A stretch of DNA of 64,000 bases from Nocardia xishanensis NBRC 101358 (GCF_001613365.1 NZ_BDCF01000002.1:186001-250000); one strand, 5' to 3'. Positions 26,948-36,454 are shown, counted from the stretch's first letter. Notes: generated by a model not told the origin, from the letters alone. Translations and numbers: made by a program.

Positions 26948-27109
26948 TCAGGCGCCGTAACGCCTGCGCTGCGCGTCCTCGGCGATGAGGCGCAGGCAGG
27001 TGTCGTGCTCGGTCTCCGCGGGATAGCGTTCGTTGCGCAGCCGCAGCATCGCCTGCGCCACATCGATGCCCAGTACGCTCGACAGCCGCACGGCATCGAC
27101 CTTCGACAT
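26948..27109 (-). CDS. small hypothetical protein, 53 residues
   Basis: It starts MSKVDAVRLSSVLGIDVAQA and ends DAQRRRYGA. The ATG at 27109 has a strong CGGAGG 6 bases upstream, which is the main argument that it is real. The protein is helical and charged with one Cys; no family is recognised. It is divergent from the DUF72 gene. Confidence 0.65.
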   Translation of the reverse strand: MSKVDAVRLSSVLGIDVAQAMLRLRNERYPAETEHDTCLRLIAEDAQRRRYGA

Positions 27110-27275
27110 GTGATTCCTCCGATTGAACTCTGTTGAAAAGCGAATGATCCGACCATGACGTACCCGAACGACAGGCGGCCGAACCCTCGGAGATCCTGCC
27201 GCGTACCGATTTCCGTCTCGCGGCCGCCCCCGGCACATTCGCCGTGCGCGTGCTGACGGTGCCACCATGGATGCC

Positions 27276-28097
27276 ATGGGCGACATCCGGATCGGCACCT
27301 CGGGGTGGGTGTATCGACCGTGGCGCGGTGTGTTCTATCCGCAAGGCCTGACCCAGCGGCTCGAACTCCCCTACCTCGCCGAGCGACTGAACAGCGTCGA
27401 GATCAACGGATCGTTCTACTCGCTACAGCGACCCTCGAGCTACCTGCGCTGGGCCGCTCAAACGCCCGACGATTTCGTGTTCGCCGTGAAGGGCGGTCGC
27501 TTCATCACCCACATGAAGCGGCTGCGCGACGGTGACACGCTGCTGGCGAACTTCCTCGCCTCCGGCGTGCTCGCGCTCGGCCCCAAGCTCGGCCCGATTC
27601 TGTGGCAGCTGCCGCCGACCATGCGGTTCGACCCGGAGCTGCTCGCGGAGTTCTTCGCCCACCTGCCGCGCAGCACCGCGCACGCCGCCGAGATCGCGAG
27701 CCGTCACGATCACCGCGTCGACCCTGCCCACACCACCGCAGACGCGGACCGCCCGCTGCGCCACGCGCTCGAGATCCGGCACCCCACGTTCGTCACGCCG
27801 GAGTTCCCGGAATTGTTGCGCGAATACGGAATCGGACTCGTCGTCGCGGACGCGGCGGGCAAGTATCCACTGCTGGAGGACGTCACCGCCGATTTCGTGT
27901 ACGTCCGGCTGCACGGGCACGACGAGCTCTACGTCAGCGGATACACCGACGCCGGACTGGACATGTGGGCCGAGAAGATCCGCGCGTGGTCGCGCGCCGG
28001 GGACGTCTATGCCTACTTCGACAACGACGCGAAGGTGATGGCGCCGCGCGACGCGCTCGCCTTGCGCGCCCGGCTGGCCGACGCGTCCTCGCGATAG
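27276..28097 (+). CDS. DUF72-family protein
   Basis: 273 residues with the DUF72 (YecE-like TIM barrel) pattern: IRIGTSGWVYRPWRGVFYP, LNSVEINGSFYSLQRPSSYL, FVFAVKGGRFITHMKRLRD, GPILWQLPPTMRFDPELL and VYVRLHGHDELYVSGYTD, ending AYFDNDAKVMAPRDAL. The enzymatic role of the family is not established. The start is ATG 27276 (MGDIRIG); an ATG at 27267 is an alternative. Confidence 0.9.
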   Translation: MGDIRIGTSGWVYRPWRGVFYPQGLTQRLELPYLAERLNSVEINGSFYSLQRPSSYLRWAAQTPDDFVFAVKGGRFITHMKRLRDGDTLLANFLASGVLALGPKLGPILWQLPPTMRFDPELLAEFFAHLPRSTAHAAEIASRHDHRVDPAHTTADADRPLRHALEIRHPTFVTPEFPELLREYGIGLVVADAAGKYPLLEDVTADFVYVRLHGHDELYVSGYTDAGLDMWAEKIRAWSRAGDVYAYFDNDAKVMAPRDALALRARLADASSR

Positions 28098-28161
28098 GCG
28101 CGGCGCGTGCATCGAACGCAATATCGCGCAGCCTGCCCAGCCGACCCGGCACACTGTCGGT

Positions 28162-28668
28162 ATGGCAGCGCTGACCATTCGCCGCACCCACGCCAAGCAG
28201 GTCGCCGTCTGCGGGCCCACCGCATGCACCCGCGCCGACGCCGCGAACGCCACCGAAGTCGGCAGACTGCTCGCCGCCGCGGGGGCGACCGTGCTGTGCG
28301 GCGGCGGCGAGGGAGTGATGGCCGCGGTCGCCGACGGCGCGTCGAGGGCGGGCGGACTGGTCATCGGAGTGCGCCCCGACCTCGACCGCGGCGCGGCCTG
28401 CCCCGGTCTGTCCGCCGTGCTGTTCACCAACATGGGCGAGGCGCGCAACGCGATCCTGGTGCGCTCGGCCGACGCGGTGATCGTCATCGGCGGCTCGTGG
28501 GGCACCCTGTCCGAACTGGCGCTGGCCCGCCACCGCGGCGACATCCCGGTCGTGTCGCTCGGGGGCTGGCAGATCCTGGATGCGGCGGGCGAACCCTTGC
28601 GGGCCACGCTCACCGCGGCCGATCCCGCCGACGCGGTACGACTCGCGATCGGCACGCACCGGCGCTGA
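28162..28668 (+). CDS. LOG/DprA-like Rossmann protein (TIGR00725 type)
   Basis: 168 residues. QVAVCGPTACTRADAANATE, TVLCGGGEGVMAAVADGAS, LVIGVRPDLDRG and SADAVIVIGGSWGTLSELAL follow the order of the LOG-like family. The GGG.GVM and GG.GTLSE nucleotide-binding loops are present. True LOG proteins release cytokinin bases from nucleotides and carry PGGxGTxxE; here the second loop is GGSWGTLSE, as in the TIGR00725 group of unknown substrate. Its stop is 2 bases from that of the convergent DUF4173 gene. Confidence 0.85.
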   Translation: MAALTIRRTHAKQVAVCGPTACTRADAANATEVGRLLAAAGATVLCGGGEGVMAAVADGASRAGGLVIGVRPDLDRGAACPGLSAVLFTNMGEARNAILVRSADAVIVIGGSWGTLSELALARHRGDIPVVSLGGWQILDAAGEPLRATLTAADPADAVRLAIGTHRR

Positions 28669-28670
28669 AT

Positions 28671-30551
28671 TCAGCGCGCGGCGGCGCGGGACAGATTCCA
28701 GCTCTGCCAGGTGTCCTCGGGCAGGTCGTCCCGGATCGGTCCGAGTACCTGGCGGCGCATCGGTTCGGGAAGCCGGTCCAGCGCGGGTACGACATCGGGC
28801 GAGAGTCTGCTCAGGTACTCCGTGTCGAGCCGCTTTCCGTCCACCCAGCGGTCGATATTGCGTTCGGCGACCAAGCGTTCCGGGTTCAGGATCGCCAGCG
28901 CCAGCAGCGTCGCGAAGGCCGTGCCGATCGCGGCGCGCGGCAGCCACGCGCACCGCAACCGCGCCACGGCCGCAAGCACCAGCACGTAGATCAGCCCGAG
29001 CCACAGCTCGCAGATCTCCACCAGCAGGCGCAGCACCGTGAACCCGTACGCCTGCTGATATGTCCACATGCGGCCGAGAGCGGACGCGACGAGCACCAGC
29101 GACAGCGTGCTCACCGCGCCGAGCAGCGCGCGCAACCACGTCCGGTCCCGCGCCGAATCCTGGGCCGCCCATCGCAGCACCGCGAGGATCACCGCCAGCG
29201 CAAGCATGGTGACGATGGACAGCTGCCAGAATCCGCTGCGCGCGTACTCGGCGTAGGTGAGGCCCGCGGTCTCCTGCACGTAATCGTCACCGCCGAACAG
29301 CGCCGCGAACTGGGCGGCGACGAATGCCGCGAACAGCACCGTCAGCGCGCCCACCGGCAGCACCCACTCCCACCGGCTCCACGTGCGGTGTGAAACCGCG
29401 TCGCGCGCATCTGGATTCGCTGACATCGGCGGCCCGGCAAGCAGGAACATCGCGGCCATACAGCCCAGCGCCACCGTGCCGGACACCAGCGTCCACCGCA
29501 CCAGCGACTCCACTTCCACCGTGGGGACCAAGCGGTTCAGCATCGAGCCGAACGTCGCGTCGGCGCTGCCGAGCAGGGGCGTGAACACCGCGAGCAGCGC
29601 GATGGTCGCGCCCACCGACAGCCCGGCCCGCCAGGTCCGCGCCGTCCGGGCGTCGGGCAGGCGACGCGCGCCGTCGTATACCCACAGCGCCGCGTTCACC
29701 GTCTCCAGCGGCACCGCGATCGCGTCGTACCAGAGGCCGTGCGCCGACCGGCGCGGCACCACCGCCAGCGAACCGGCGATGGCGGCCGCGAGCACACACA
29801 GCACGAACAACCATCCCGCGGCGCGCACAGCTCCCACCGCCAGCAGCGCCAAGGCGAGCGCGGTCCACCACAGCCGGGCCGGATTGCGACGCAGCAGAGC
29901 GAGTATCGATCGGTCAGGCGTCTTCTGCTCGGCATCCCGGCGCGCACGGCGATCGACCTCGAACACCGCGCCCGCTGCGATCACACCGGTGAGGACCCAG
30001 CCGATACCGGGGCGATCCCACGGAATCGTCACCGCCGCGGCGACGCCCGCGACGGCCGCGGCGGGTAGTACGGCGCGCGGATAGTTGACCTTGCGCCATC
30101 GGGGTATCGGGGGTGGGCCGAAGCGCACTGTGACAGGCGTCATCGGCCGGGGAGTGCTGTCGTGCGAAGTCGATGAGGTAGCAGGGTCTTTCGTAGCGGG
30201 GTCTACTGTTTTGCGGAGTTCGGCGATCGATGCGACCTCCCCCTCGGACTGCGTGCCTCGAGGAGCCGCTGTCTCGGCGTCGGCGGAAATGCTGTCGGGC
30301 GTCGCGGTCTCGGACGTCGCGGCCGGTTCGGGCGCCTTTCCCTCGAGTGCTCCGGCCTGTACGGATGTCCCGCTCTTCGGTGCCACGGCCGCTGCGGAGG
30401 CCGCCGCCTCACTCACCGTGGTCTGGGATTTCGGCGCGCCGGTTTCCGTGCCTGCGGATTCGGCAGGACCGGGTGCAGCCGAACGCGTCGTAGCGCCTTC
30501 CTTCGATGACGAATCAGTCGAATCGTTCCGTCCGGTCGGTTCTTTACTCAT
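28671..30551 (-). CDS. DUF4173 polytopic membrane protein with disordered N-terminus
   Basis: 626 residues. The first 145 residues are low-complexity (Ala/Ser/Thr/Glu/Pro) and probably disordered in the cytoplasm. A run of about a dozen hydrophobic segments follows from RAVLPAAAVAGVAAAVTIPW onward. The stretch LTYAEYARSGFWQLSIVTML is the signature of DUF4173/DUF4153-type membrane proteins, and the soluble end is NIDRWVDGKRLDTEYLSRLS. The function of the family is unknown. ATG 30551 has CGGAGG close upstream. It is the third gene in a run with the response regulator and histidine kinase, 93 bases after the kinase stop. Confidence 0.87.
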   Translation of the reverse strand: MSKEPTGRNDSTDSSSKEGATTRSAAPGPAESAGTETGAPKSQTTVSEAAASAAAVAPKSGTSVQAGALEGKAPEPAATSETATPDSISADAETAAPRGTQSEGEVASIAELRKTVDPATKDPATSSTSHDSTPRPMTPVTVRFGPPPIPRWRKVNYPRAVLPAAAVAGVAAAVTIPWDRPGIGWVLTGVIAAGAVFEVDRRARRDAEQKTPDRSILALLRRNPARLWWTALALALLAVGAVRAAGWLFVLCVLAAAIAGSLAVVPRRSAHGLWYDAIAVPLETVNAALWVYDGARRLPDARTARTWRAGLSVGATIALLAVFTPLLGSADATFGSMLNRLVPTVEVESLVRWTLVSGTVALGCMAAMFLLAGPPMSANPDARDAVSHRTWSRWEWVLPVGALTVLFAAFVAAQFAALFGGDDYVQETAGLTYAEYARSGFWQLSIVTMLALAVILAVLRWAAQDSARDRTWLRALLGAVSTLSLVLVASALGRMWTYQQAYGFTVLRLLVEICELWLGLIYVLVLAAVARLRCAWLPRAAIGTAFATLLALAILNPERLVAERNIDRWVDGKRLDTEYLSRLSPDVVPALDRLPEPMRRQVLGPIRDDLPEDTWQSWNLSRAAAR

Positions 30552-30644
30552 GCCCCTCCGTATTTCGTGTGTACTTGATCGACCCGGGACCTCGTGGCGG
30601 TCCAGGGGTTGCGGTGGATGGATTTGCCGGTCGGTCCAGCCCCG

Positions 30645-31829
30645 TCAGGGGGCGGGCAGGACCACGCGGATGCGGGAGCCGGGGTCGGCCACGGCGATGG
30701 TGCCGCCGTGCAGGTCCACCAGCCAGCGGGAGATGGCGAGACCGAGCCCGGTGCCGCCGCCGTTGCTTCGCCCGCCGCGGGTGAAGCGGTCGAAGACCGC
30801 GGCGCGTTCGGCGACCGGGATGCCAGGGCCCTCGTCTTGGACGTCGATGACGAGTTCGCCGTGCTGCGCGTGAGCGGTGATCCGTACCTCGCCGCCCGCA
30901 GGGCCGTGCCGCGCGGCGTTGTCGAGCAGGTTGATCAGCACTTGGTGCAGACGTGCACGATCCGCGATGACGCGCGCGCCGCCGGGCCGCACATCCGCGC
31001 TGAATCGCACGCCGCGGCCCAGCGCCGCCGCCATCACCTCGGCCTCGGCGACCACTTCGGCCAGCAGCGGCGCGACCGGCAGATCCTCGCGGTCCAGCGA
31101 CCGCGCACCCGCCTCGATGCTGGACAGGTCCAGCAGTTCGGAGACCAGCAGCCCGAGCCGTTCGGTCTGGACGAGCGCGGTGCGCAGGGTGCCGGGATCG
31201 GGTTCGGACACACCGTCGACCAGGTTCTCCAGCACCGCGCGCAAGGCCGTGATCGGGGTGCGCAGCTCATGCGAGACGTTGGCGATGAGGTCGCGGCGCT
31301 GCTGGTCGACGGCGGCCAGGTCGGCGGCCATCCGATTGAACGCCTCGGCCAGCTGACCCACTTCGTCACGGGAACTCGCGCGCACCCGGCGGGTGTAATC
31401 GCCCTGTGCCATGCGCTGCGCGGCCGCGGTCATCTCGCGCAGCGGCCTCGTGATGCCGTGCGCGAGAATCTGCGAAGTCACCAGCGCGATGAGGACCGCG
31501 GTCAGGGTGGTCCGCGGCGGCAGCCAGCCGATCTGGAACCGGAAGAACGCGAACGCGAGACCGCCGGACACCACCATCAGGATGGCCAGCTTCAGCTTGA
31601 TCGACCGTATCGGATCCAGCGGCCGCGGCAACACCTCCGCCACGACATCGGCGAACGCTCGGCAGCGGCGCGCGAGAACTTCCGACCGCGAGGTCTCGTC
31701 GGTGCGCCGAGCCGACTCCAGCACGACGGGCGATGCCGGGCGATCCGCAGCGGCGTCGTCGCGCATCGCGTCCGCGGCGTCGCCCAGCCCCTCGCCCGGC
31801 GTGGGCGGCCATGAGGCGCCGGAATTCAT
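30645..31829 (-). CDS. sensor histidine kinase
   Basis: 394 residues. A hydrophobic segment (LAILMVVSGGLAFAFFRF) is followed by a second (TTLTAVLIALVTSQILA), then a HAMP domain ending DEVGQLAEAFNRMAADLAAV. The H-box is IANVSHELRTPITAL, the N-box LHQVLINLLDNAARHGP, and the G-boxes VQDEGPGIP and GGGTGLGLAIS. The loop between the two segments is very short (about 10 residues), so it probably senses membrane or internal signals rather than a large external ligand. The ATG overlaps the stop of the response regulator (ATGA), indicating coupled translation. Confidence 0.95.
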   Translation of the reverse strand: MNSGASWPPTPGEGLGDAADAMRDDAAADRPASPVVLESARRTDETSRSEVLARRCRAFADVVAEVLPRPLDPIRSIKLKLAILMVVSGGLAFAFFRFQIGWLPPRTTLTAVLIALVTSQILAHGITRPLREMTAAAQRMAQGDYTRRVRASSRDEVGQLAEAFNRMAADLAAVDQQRRDLIANVSHELRTPITALRAVLENLVDGVSEPDPGTLRTALVQTERLGLLVSELLDLSSIEAGARSLDREDLPVAPLLAEVVAEAEVMAAALGRGVRFSADVRPGGARVIADRARLHQVLINLLDNAARHGPAGGEVRITAHAQHGELVIDVQDEGPGIPVAERAAVFDRFTRGGRSNGGGTGLGLAISRWLVDLHGGTIAVADPGSRIRVVLPAP

Positions 31830-32542
31830 CGCGCCTCCAAGGCGTATCCGACGCCGTGCACCGTACGAATCAGATCCGCGCCGAGCTTGCGCCGCAACGC
31901 CTTCACGTGGCTGTCGACCGCGCGAGTGCCCGCGGCGTCGGCCCAGTCCCACACTTCCTCGAGCAGACGTTCCCTGGCCAGCACCGCGCGCGGCCGCCGC
32001 GCCAGCCGGACGAGCAGCTCGAATTCGAGCGGGGTCAGCTTGGCTTCGGCCTCGCCGCGCCAGACGCGATGCTGCTCCAGGTCGATGCGTAGATCGCCGA
32101 CGACGATCGCGGCGCCGTCCCGGTCGGCGGCGCGCTCGACGCGACGCAGCAGCGCGTGCACCCGCGCCGTGAGGACGCGCAGCGAGAACGGTTTCGTCAG
32201 GTAGTCGTCCGCGCCGACGCCGAGTCCGACCAGCTGGTCTGTCTCGTCGGTGCGTGCGGTGAGCATGAGCACCGGCACCCCGCGCCCGGCTTGGATGCGC
32301 CTGCACACCTCGAGTCCGTCGAAGCCGGGCAGCATCACGTCCAGCACCACCAGGTCGGGCTCGTTCGCCTCGACCGCGGCCACCGCGCCCGGCCCGTCGT
32401 GCGCGAGCTCGACGATGTACCCCTCCGCCCGCAGCCGCGCGGCCACGGATTCGGCGATGGTCACCTCGTCGTCCACCACCAGGATCCGCCGCGCCGCGTG
32501 CCCGTTGGCCGCGCCGCCACGCTCGACATTCCGAAGCTCCAT
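31826..32542 (-). CDS. OmpR/PhoB-family response regulator
   Basis: 238 residues. The receiver domain has ILVVDDEVTIAESVAARL, phosphorylation Asp in LVVLDVMLPGFDGLEV, and ADDYLTKPFSLRVL. The C-terminal winged helix has LTPLEFELLVRLARRPRAVL and GTRAVDSHVKALRRKLG, ending IRTVHGVGYALE. The ATG at 32542 gives the normal start; the frame is open to 32623. It is translationally coupled to the kinase and probably co-transcribed with the DUF4173 gene. Confidence 0.95.
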   Translation of the reverse strand: MELRNVERGGAANGHAARRILVVDDEVTIAESVAARLRAEGYIVELAHDGPGAVAAVEANEPDLVVLDVMLPGFDGLEVCRRIQAGRGVPVLMLTARTDETDQLVGLGVGADDYLTKPFSLRVLTARVHALLRRVERAADRDGAAIVVGDLRIDLEQHRVWRGEAEAKLTPLEFELLVRLARRPRAVLARERLLEEVWDWADAAGTRAVDSHVKALRRKLGADLIRTVHGVGYALEAR

Positions 32543-33056
32543 GCCCGGAACCCTAACCACCCGCTGTGGAGAGCAGCGTCGGCAATTGTGGAGATTCCGT
32601 GTGTGCGGCCAGGACCCGGTCATCGGGTACGGCCGGATGACCGTCGAGCGCAGACTCTCCGTCTACGACGCGCGCGGGCGGTCCGACGCCAACTCTCGTT
32701 ACCGCGCCGAGACCGAACCGGGGCCGCGCCACAACGAAACCGTTAGGTCGGATCTCGGCTTCGATACACCCGTTGCCGACAGACACCGGACGCGCGAGCG
32801 ATGTTGCACGGAACGCCAAACCTGTTGCGACCCGGCCATCTAACCGGCTCGTCAGGCAGCCGTGCCACCGGCCCGATCCCGCGTAACGCCCGTGCGAACC
32901 GACGCGCCCGACGCCCCGAAAACCCTCTCCATCGACGGATTGCATCTCGGCATCGCTCTCGGCAACCCGGCCAACCCCCGCGGCCGCGCGCGTAGCGTGA
33001 CTGACCCGAACGACAGTTTGCCGACACGATGCCGACGGCGGTGACACGGAGGCGAT
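32543..33056. other. divergent intergenic region
   Basis: About 510 bases between the response regulator and the FAD-linked oxidase. No convincing gene was found. It must contain both promoters. A GGAGG at 33048-33052 serves the oxidase start. Confidence 0.5.
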
Positions 33057-34457
33057 ATGACGACGCACTCTCCCTATCCAGCCGTGTCGGACCTGCGGCA
33101 GCAGTTCGCTGGTTCGGTGCTGACGCCCGACGATGCCGGTTACGACGCGGCGCGGACGATCTTCAACGCGATGGTCGACCGCAGACCCGCGGTGATCGCC
33201 CAGTGCACCGGCACCGAGGACGTCCGCGCCGCACTCGCCTTCGCCGACCGCACGGGTCTCGAAGTGGCCGTGCGTGGCGGCGGCCACAGCGTCGCGGGTG
33301 CGAGCCTCACCGAGGGCGGACTGGTCGTCGACCTGCGCCGCATGCGCTCGGTCACCGTCGACCCGCACGCGCGCACCGCCGTCGTCGAGGGTGGCGCCAC
33401 CTGGTCGGACTTCGATCGCGCCTGCCAGCCACACGGCCTCGGCACCACTGGCGGGCGGGTGTCGAGCACCGGCGTGGCCGGGCTGACCCTTGGCGGCGGC
33501 TCGGGGTGGCTCGAGCGCAAGTTCGGGTTGGCCTCCGACAGTCTGCTCGCCGTCGACCTCGTCACCGCCGACGGCATCGAGATCCACGCCTCCGAGGACG
33601 AGCATCCCGACCTGTTCTGGGCGCTGCACGGCGGCGGCGGGAACTTCGGGGTGGCCACCCGCCTGACCTTCCGGCTGCACCCACTGCCGGTGACCTCGCT
33701 GGCCCTGTTGTTCTGGGAGGCCGAGCAAGGACCGGACGTCCTCGCCGCTTACCGAGACCTCGTCGTGCGCGGCGTCTCCGAAGATCTCGGCGGCGCTGTC
33801 GCCTACCTGACCGGACCACCCGAGGAGTTCGTTCCCGCCGCACTGCAGGGCAAGCGGGTGGTGGTGTGTATCGGCATCTACGCGGGCACCGCGGCCGAAC
33901 TGCGTGACGTGCTCGCGCCGATGCTGGCGCTGAAACCGGACGGCGAGTTGCTCACCGAAATGCCCTACTGCGATATCCAGTGCGCGCTCGACGATCCACC
34001 CGGCCTGCGCAATTACTGGTCCGCCGCACATCTTTCGGCCCTGCCGGACGAGGCGCTGCGGCGGTTCGGCGAACAGGGGATGACCATGCTCGTCCCCACC
34101 GCCTCGCAGAGTCTGCTCGTGCCGTGGGGCGGCGCCGTCGCGGCCGGCGCGCAGAACTGGCCGCAACCGCACCGGAGCGCCGCGTGGGTGGTCCATCCGT
34201 TCGGTTTGTGGGAGGACGCCGCCGACGACGCGGCGGGCATCTCGTGGGCACGCGACGCCATCGCCGCGATGCAGCCCTTCGCCACCGGAGCGGTGTACCT
34301 GAACTTCATCGGCGACGAAGGCATGGATCGGGTGATCGCGGGCTACGGCAGGCAGAACTACACCCGGCTCGCGGCCGTCAAGCTGGAATACGACCCGCGC
34401 AACGTCTTCCATCTGCATCACAACATCCATCCCGCCGCCGCGGCCCGACGCTCATGA
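33057..34457 (+). CDS. FAD-linked oxidase, berberine-bridge-enzyme type
   Basis: 466 residues. The FAD-binding half has LEVAVRGGGHSVAGASLTEG, where the His is the usual covalent flavin attachment site, then VEGGATWSDFDRACQPHGLG and STGVAGLTLGGGSGWLERKF. The C-terminal BBE motif is YTRLAAVKLEYDPRNVFHLHHNI. The Cys used by bicovalent members is replaced (GGRVSSTGVAG), so attachment is probably through His only. The substrate is unknown; such enzymes oxidise sugars or alkaloid-like alcohols. GGAGG lies 4 bases before ATG 33057. Its TGA overlaps the ATG of the protease gene. Confidence 0.92.
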   Translation: MTTHSPYPAVSDLRQQFAGSVLTPDDAGYDAARTIFNAMVDRRPAVIAQCTGTEDVRAALAFADRTGLEVAVRGGGHSVAGASLTEGGLVVDLRRMRSVTVDPHARTAVVEGGATWSDFDRACQPHGLGTTGGRVSSTGVAGLTLGGGSGWLERKFGLASDSLLAVDLVTADGIEIHASEDEHPDLFWALHGGGGNFGVATRLTFRLHPLPVTSLALLFWEAEQGPDVLAAYRDLVVRGVSEDLGGAVAYLTGPPEEFVPAALQGKRVVVCIGIYAGTAAELRDVLAPMLALKPDGELLTEMPYCDIQCALDDPPGLRNYWSAAHLSALPDEALRRFGEQGMTMLVPTASQSLLVPWGGAVAAGAQNWPQPHRSAAWVVHPFGLWEDAADDAAGISWARDAIAAMQPFATGAVYLNFIGDEGMDRVIAGYGRQNYTRLAAVKLEYDPRNVFHLHHNIHPAAAARRS

Positions 34458-35203
34458 ATCCGGCCACAGCGCAACAGATCCGGCCCGCGACGCGACGGCC
34501 GCGAGCCGGTGCGGCTCGCGCCGCGCTGACCGCCGTGGCCGCGATGGTGATCGCCCTCGTATCGCCAGGGCATGCGTCCGCGGTCGACCCCGCCGTCCTC
34601 GGCGGCGGATCGGGCATCGTGCTGGGCGCGCGGGCAGCCTGCACGCTCACCACCATCGGATACGACAACGCGGGGCGCCTCGTCGGGTTGACAGCCGGAC
34701 ACTGCACCATGCCTGGCGCGCCGGTGCAGGCCGAGCAAGCGCCGTGGGCGGGGCCGGTCGGCACCGTGGTGCTGGTCGACCGGGTCGACGACTACGCCGT
34801 CATCGAGTTCGATCGCGAACTCGTCGTCCCACTGCGCAGCGTGGGCGGGACCGTGATCGACGACGTCGGCGGACCGCCCGCGCCGGGCACGATCGTCTGC
34901 AAGAACGGACGCACCTCCGGGCACGGCTGCGGCGTGGTGTGGGATCAGAACGAGTGGTGGTTCCGCAACCAGGTGTGTTCGCAGCCGGGCGATTCCGGCG
35001 GGCCGGTGACGGTCGGTGATCGCCTGGTCGGTATGAACGTCGGCCACGTGGGCGTCACGGTGTTCGACATGACGGTGTTCGACCAGGCTTGCCAGAATCC
35101 CGATGTGGCGTTGCACGATCCGGCGGTCGCCACCCAGATCGGCAAGGTTCTCGACGATATCGATCGCGCGGGCGGACCCGGAGCCGGATTCGAGCCGTTC
35201 TGA
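34454..35203 (+). CDS. secreted S1-family serine protease-like protein (second copy)
   Basis: 249 residues. The signal peptide is AALTAVAAMVIALVSPGHASA, after a basic start of about 24 residues. The mature part begins VDPAVLGGGSGIVLGARAAC. The triad is TAGHCT (His), DYAVIEFD (Asp) and QPGDSGGPV (Ser). The Cys pattern fits disulfides. It is a paralogue of the protein at 23370-24068, but the serine loop is the more classical GDSGGP and there is an extra C-terminal segment. Its ATG overlaps the stop of the FAD-linked oxidase (ATGA), so the two are made together. It is convergent with the XRE gene. Confidence 0.87.
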   Translation: MNPATAQQIRPATRRPRAGAARAALTAVAAMVIALVSPGHASAVDPAVLGGGSGIVLGARAACTLTTIGYDNAGRLVGLTAGHCTMPGAPVQAEQAPWAGPVGTVVLVDRVDDYAVIEFDRELVVPLRSVGGTVIDDVGGPPAPGTIVCKNGRTSGHGCGVVWDQNEWWFRNQVCSQPGDSGGPVTVGDRLVGMNVGHVGVTVFDMTVFDQACQNPDVALHDPAVATQIGKVLDDIDRAGGPGAGFEPF

Positions 35204-35224
35204 CCGAACCGCCGATGCCCCGAT

Positions 35225-36019
35225 TCAGGCAGACCGTGGCAGGCGAGTACCGACGAAGAACTGGATACGTCCGGGATAGTTTCCCGAATCCAGGCGAAAG
35301 ACTTGGACGGCAACACGATCGGCCCGACCGGTGGCGGGATCGGCGATCAGCATTTCCGGTCGATCGCGCCCGTAGGCGACATTCCCTTCGTGCCAGAGCC
35401 TGCGAAAATCCGGGTACTCCGCCAACTGCGCGAGCACATCTCCCGGCCAGGTGGCCTCCGGTTCCTGTCCGGACAGCCCGCGCAACCAGTGCACGAAAAC
35501 CCTGGCCTCGGCCTCCCATTCGACCAGCACGCCGCGGGCGATATCGCTGCCGAACAACCAGCGCAGCAGACTGACCTCGGCGGCGACACCGGGAAAGGCG
35601 GCGGCGAAAGAATCGTTGCACGCCAGCACATTCCAGCGTGTGTCGAGATAGGCGGCCAGCGTCGGTTCGTGCAGTGCGAGACGGTGCCGCATATCCCCCG
35701 AGATCTCGGAGCGCAACGCGTCGACCCCTGGATAGTCGGTAGTGCTGAGTCCGGCGAGATCGAACAGGTAGCGGAGTTCCGCGCCGCTGATCGCGTGGAT
35801 GTTCCTCAGGTAGCGCACCAGCGCTTCCACCACCGAGCGGGTGGGATTCGCGCGCACGCCGTTCTCCAGATGACTGATATAGCTGGTGCTCACTCCGGTT
35901 TCGAAGGCGAGCTTTTCCCGGGAGACCCGGCGCTCGTCGCGTAAACGACGCAGTACGCTCCCGAAAGTCGGGAAGGGTAGTTGTCTGATTTCGGCTCCAC
36001 CGGCAGGTTGAATCGGCAA
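35225..36019 (-). CDS. XRE-family regulator with MmyB-like ligand domain
   Basis: 264 residues. The helix-turn-helix is RRLRDERRVSREKLAFETG, then STSYISHLENGVRANPTRSV. The ligand-binding half has TLAAYLDTRWNVLACNDSFA and AEVSLLRWLFGSDIARGVLV, with a strand-rich end IQFFVGTRL. It has the same architecture as the regulator at 19864-20643 but a different sequence. ATG at 36019. A long upstream region separates it from the next divergent gene. Confidence 0.88.
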   Translation of the reverse strand: MPIQPAGGAEIRQLPFPTFGSVLRRLRDERRVSREKLAFETGVSTSYISHLENGVRANPTRSVVEALVRYLRNIHAISGAELRYLFDLAGLSTTDYPGVDALRSEISGDMRHRLALHEPTLAAYLDTRWNVLACNDSFAAAFPGVAAEVSLLRWLFGSDIARGVLVEWEAEARVFVHWLRGLSGQEPEATWPGDVLAQLAEYPDFRRLWHEGNVAYGRDRPEMLIADPATGRADRVAVQVFRLDSGNYPGRIQFFVGTRLPRSA

Positions 36020-36454
36020 GGCGATGCTCCTAGGACAATGGTTCGACGAACCCCGACATACGAACCACAGCGAGGTTCGGCTCCCACTCGCCGACCGCCT
36101 CCGGCGGTTTTACGCCGTCGTCGAGCTGAATCCCCCAAGCCTGCTGGGCACGGATAGTTAAAAGCAAAACGTGCGGTATTCGCAAGGCGGGCGGGCTTGT
36201 GTTGCGTAACTCACAGTTTAGCCACGAGTACTTCTAAGTGGATGTGCCGCACCGTGTTTCGGCCGTCCACGACAATCGATGATTACCGCCGCCGTGCGGC
36301 GATTCCGCCGCGAAAGGCATTCATCCGACCCGGTCATTCCCATACCGACCGGAGCAGGTACTCGACAGTGCAATTGCGATACCGGCCAGTGTATGGACTC
36401 CCCCGCCGTTCTCGATTTGGATCAGTTTGTCGGACGCATCGAACGGGGACCGGT
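36020..36454. other. divergent intergenic region
   Basis: About 435 bases. 36155-36235 is AT-richer than its surroundings (AGTTAAAAGCAAAACG and GCGTAACTCACAGTTTAG) and probably holds promoters. No gene, strong palindrome or riboswitch-like structure was seen. Confidence 0.45.

Noticed and set aside
32553..34430. 625-codon complement frame antisense to the FAD-linked oxidase
   Set aside because: The plus-strand enzyme has full motif content; the antisense frame has none.
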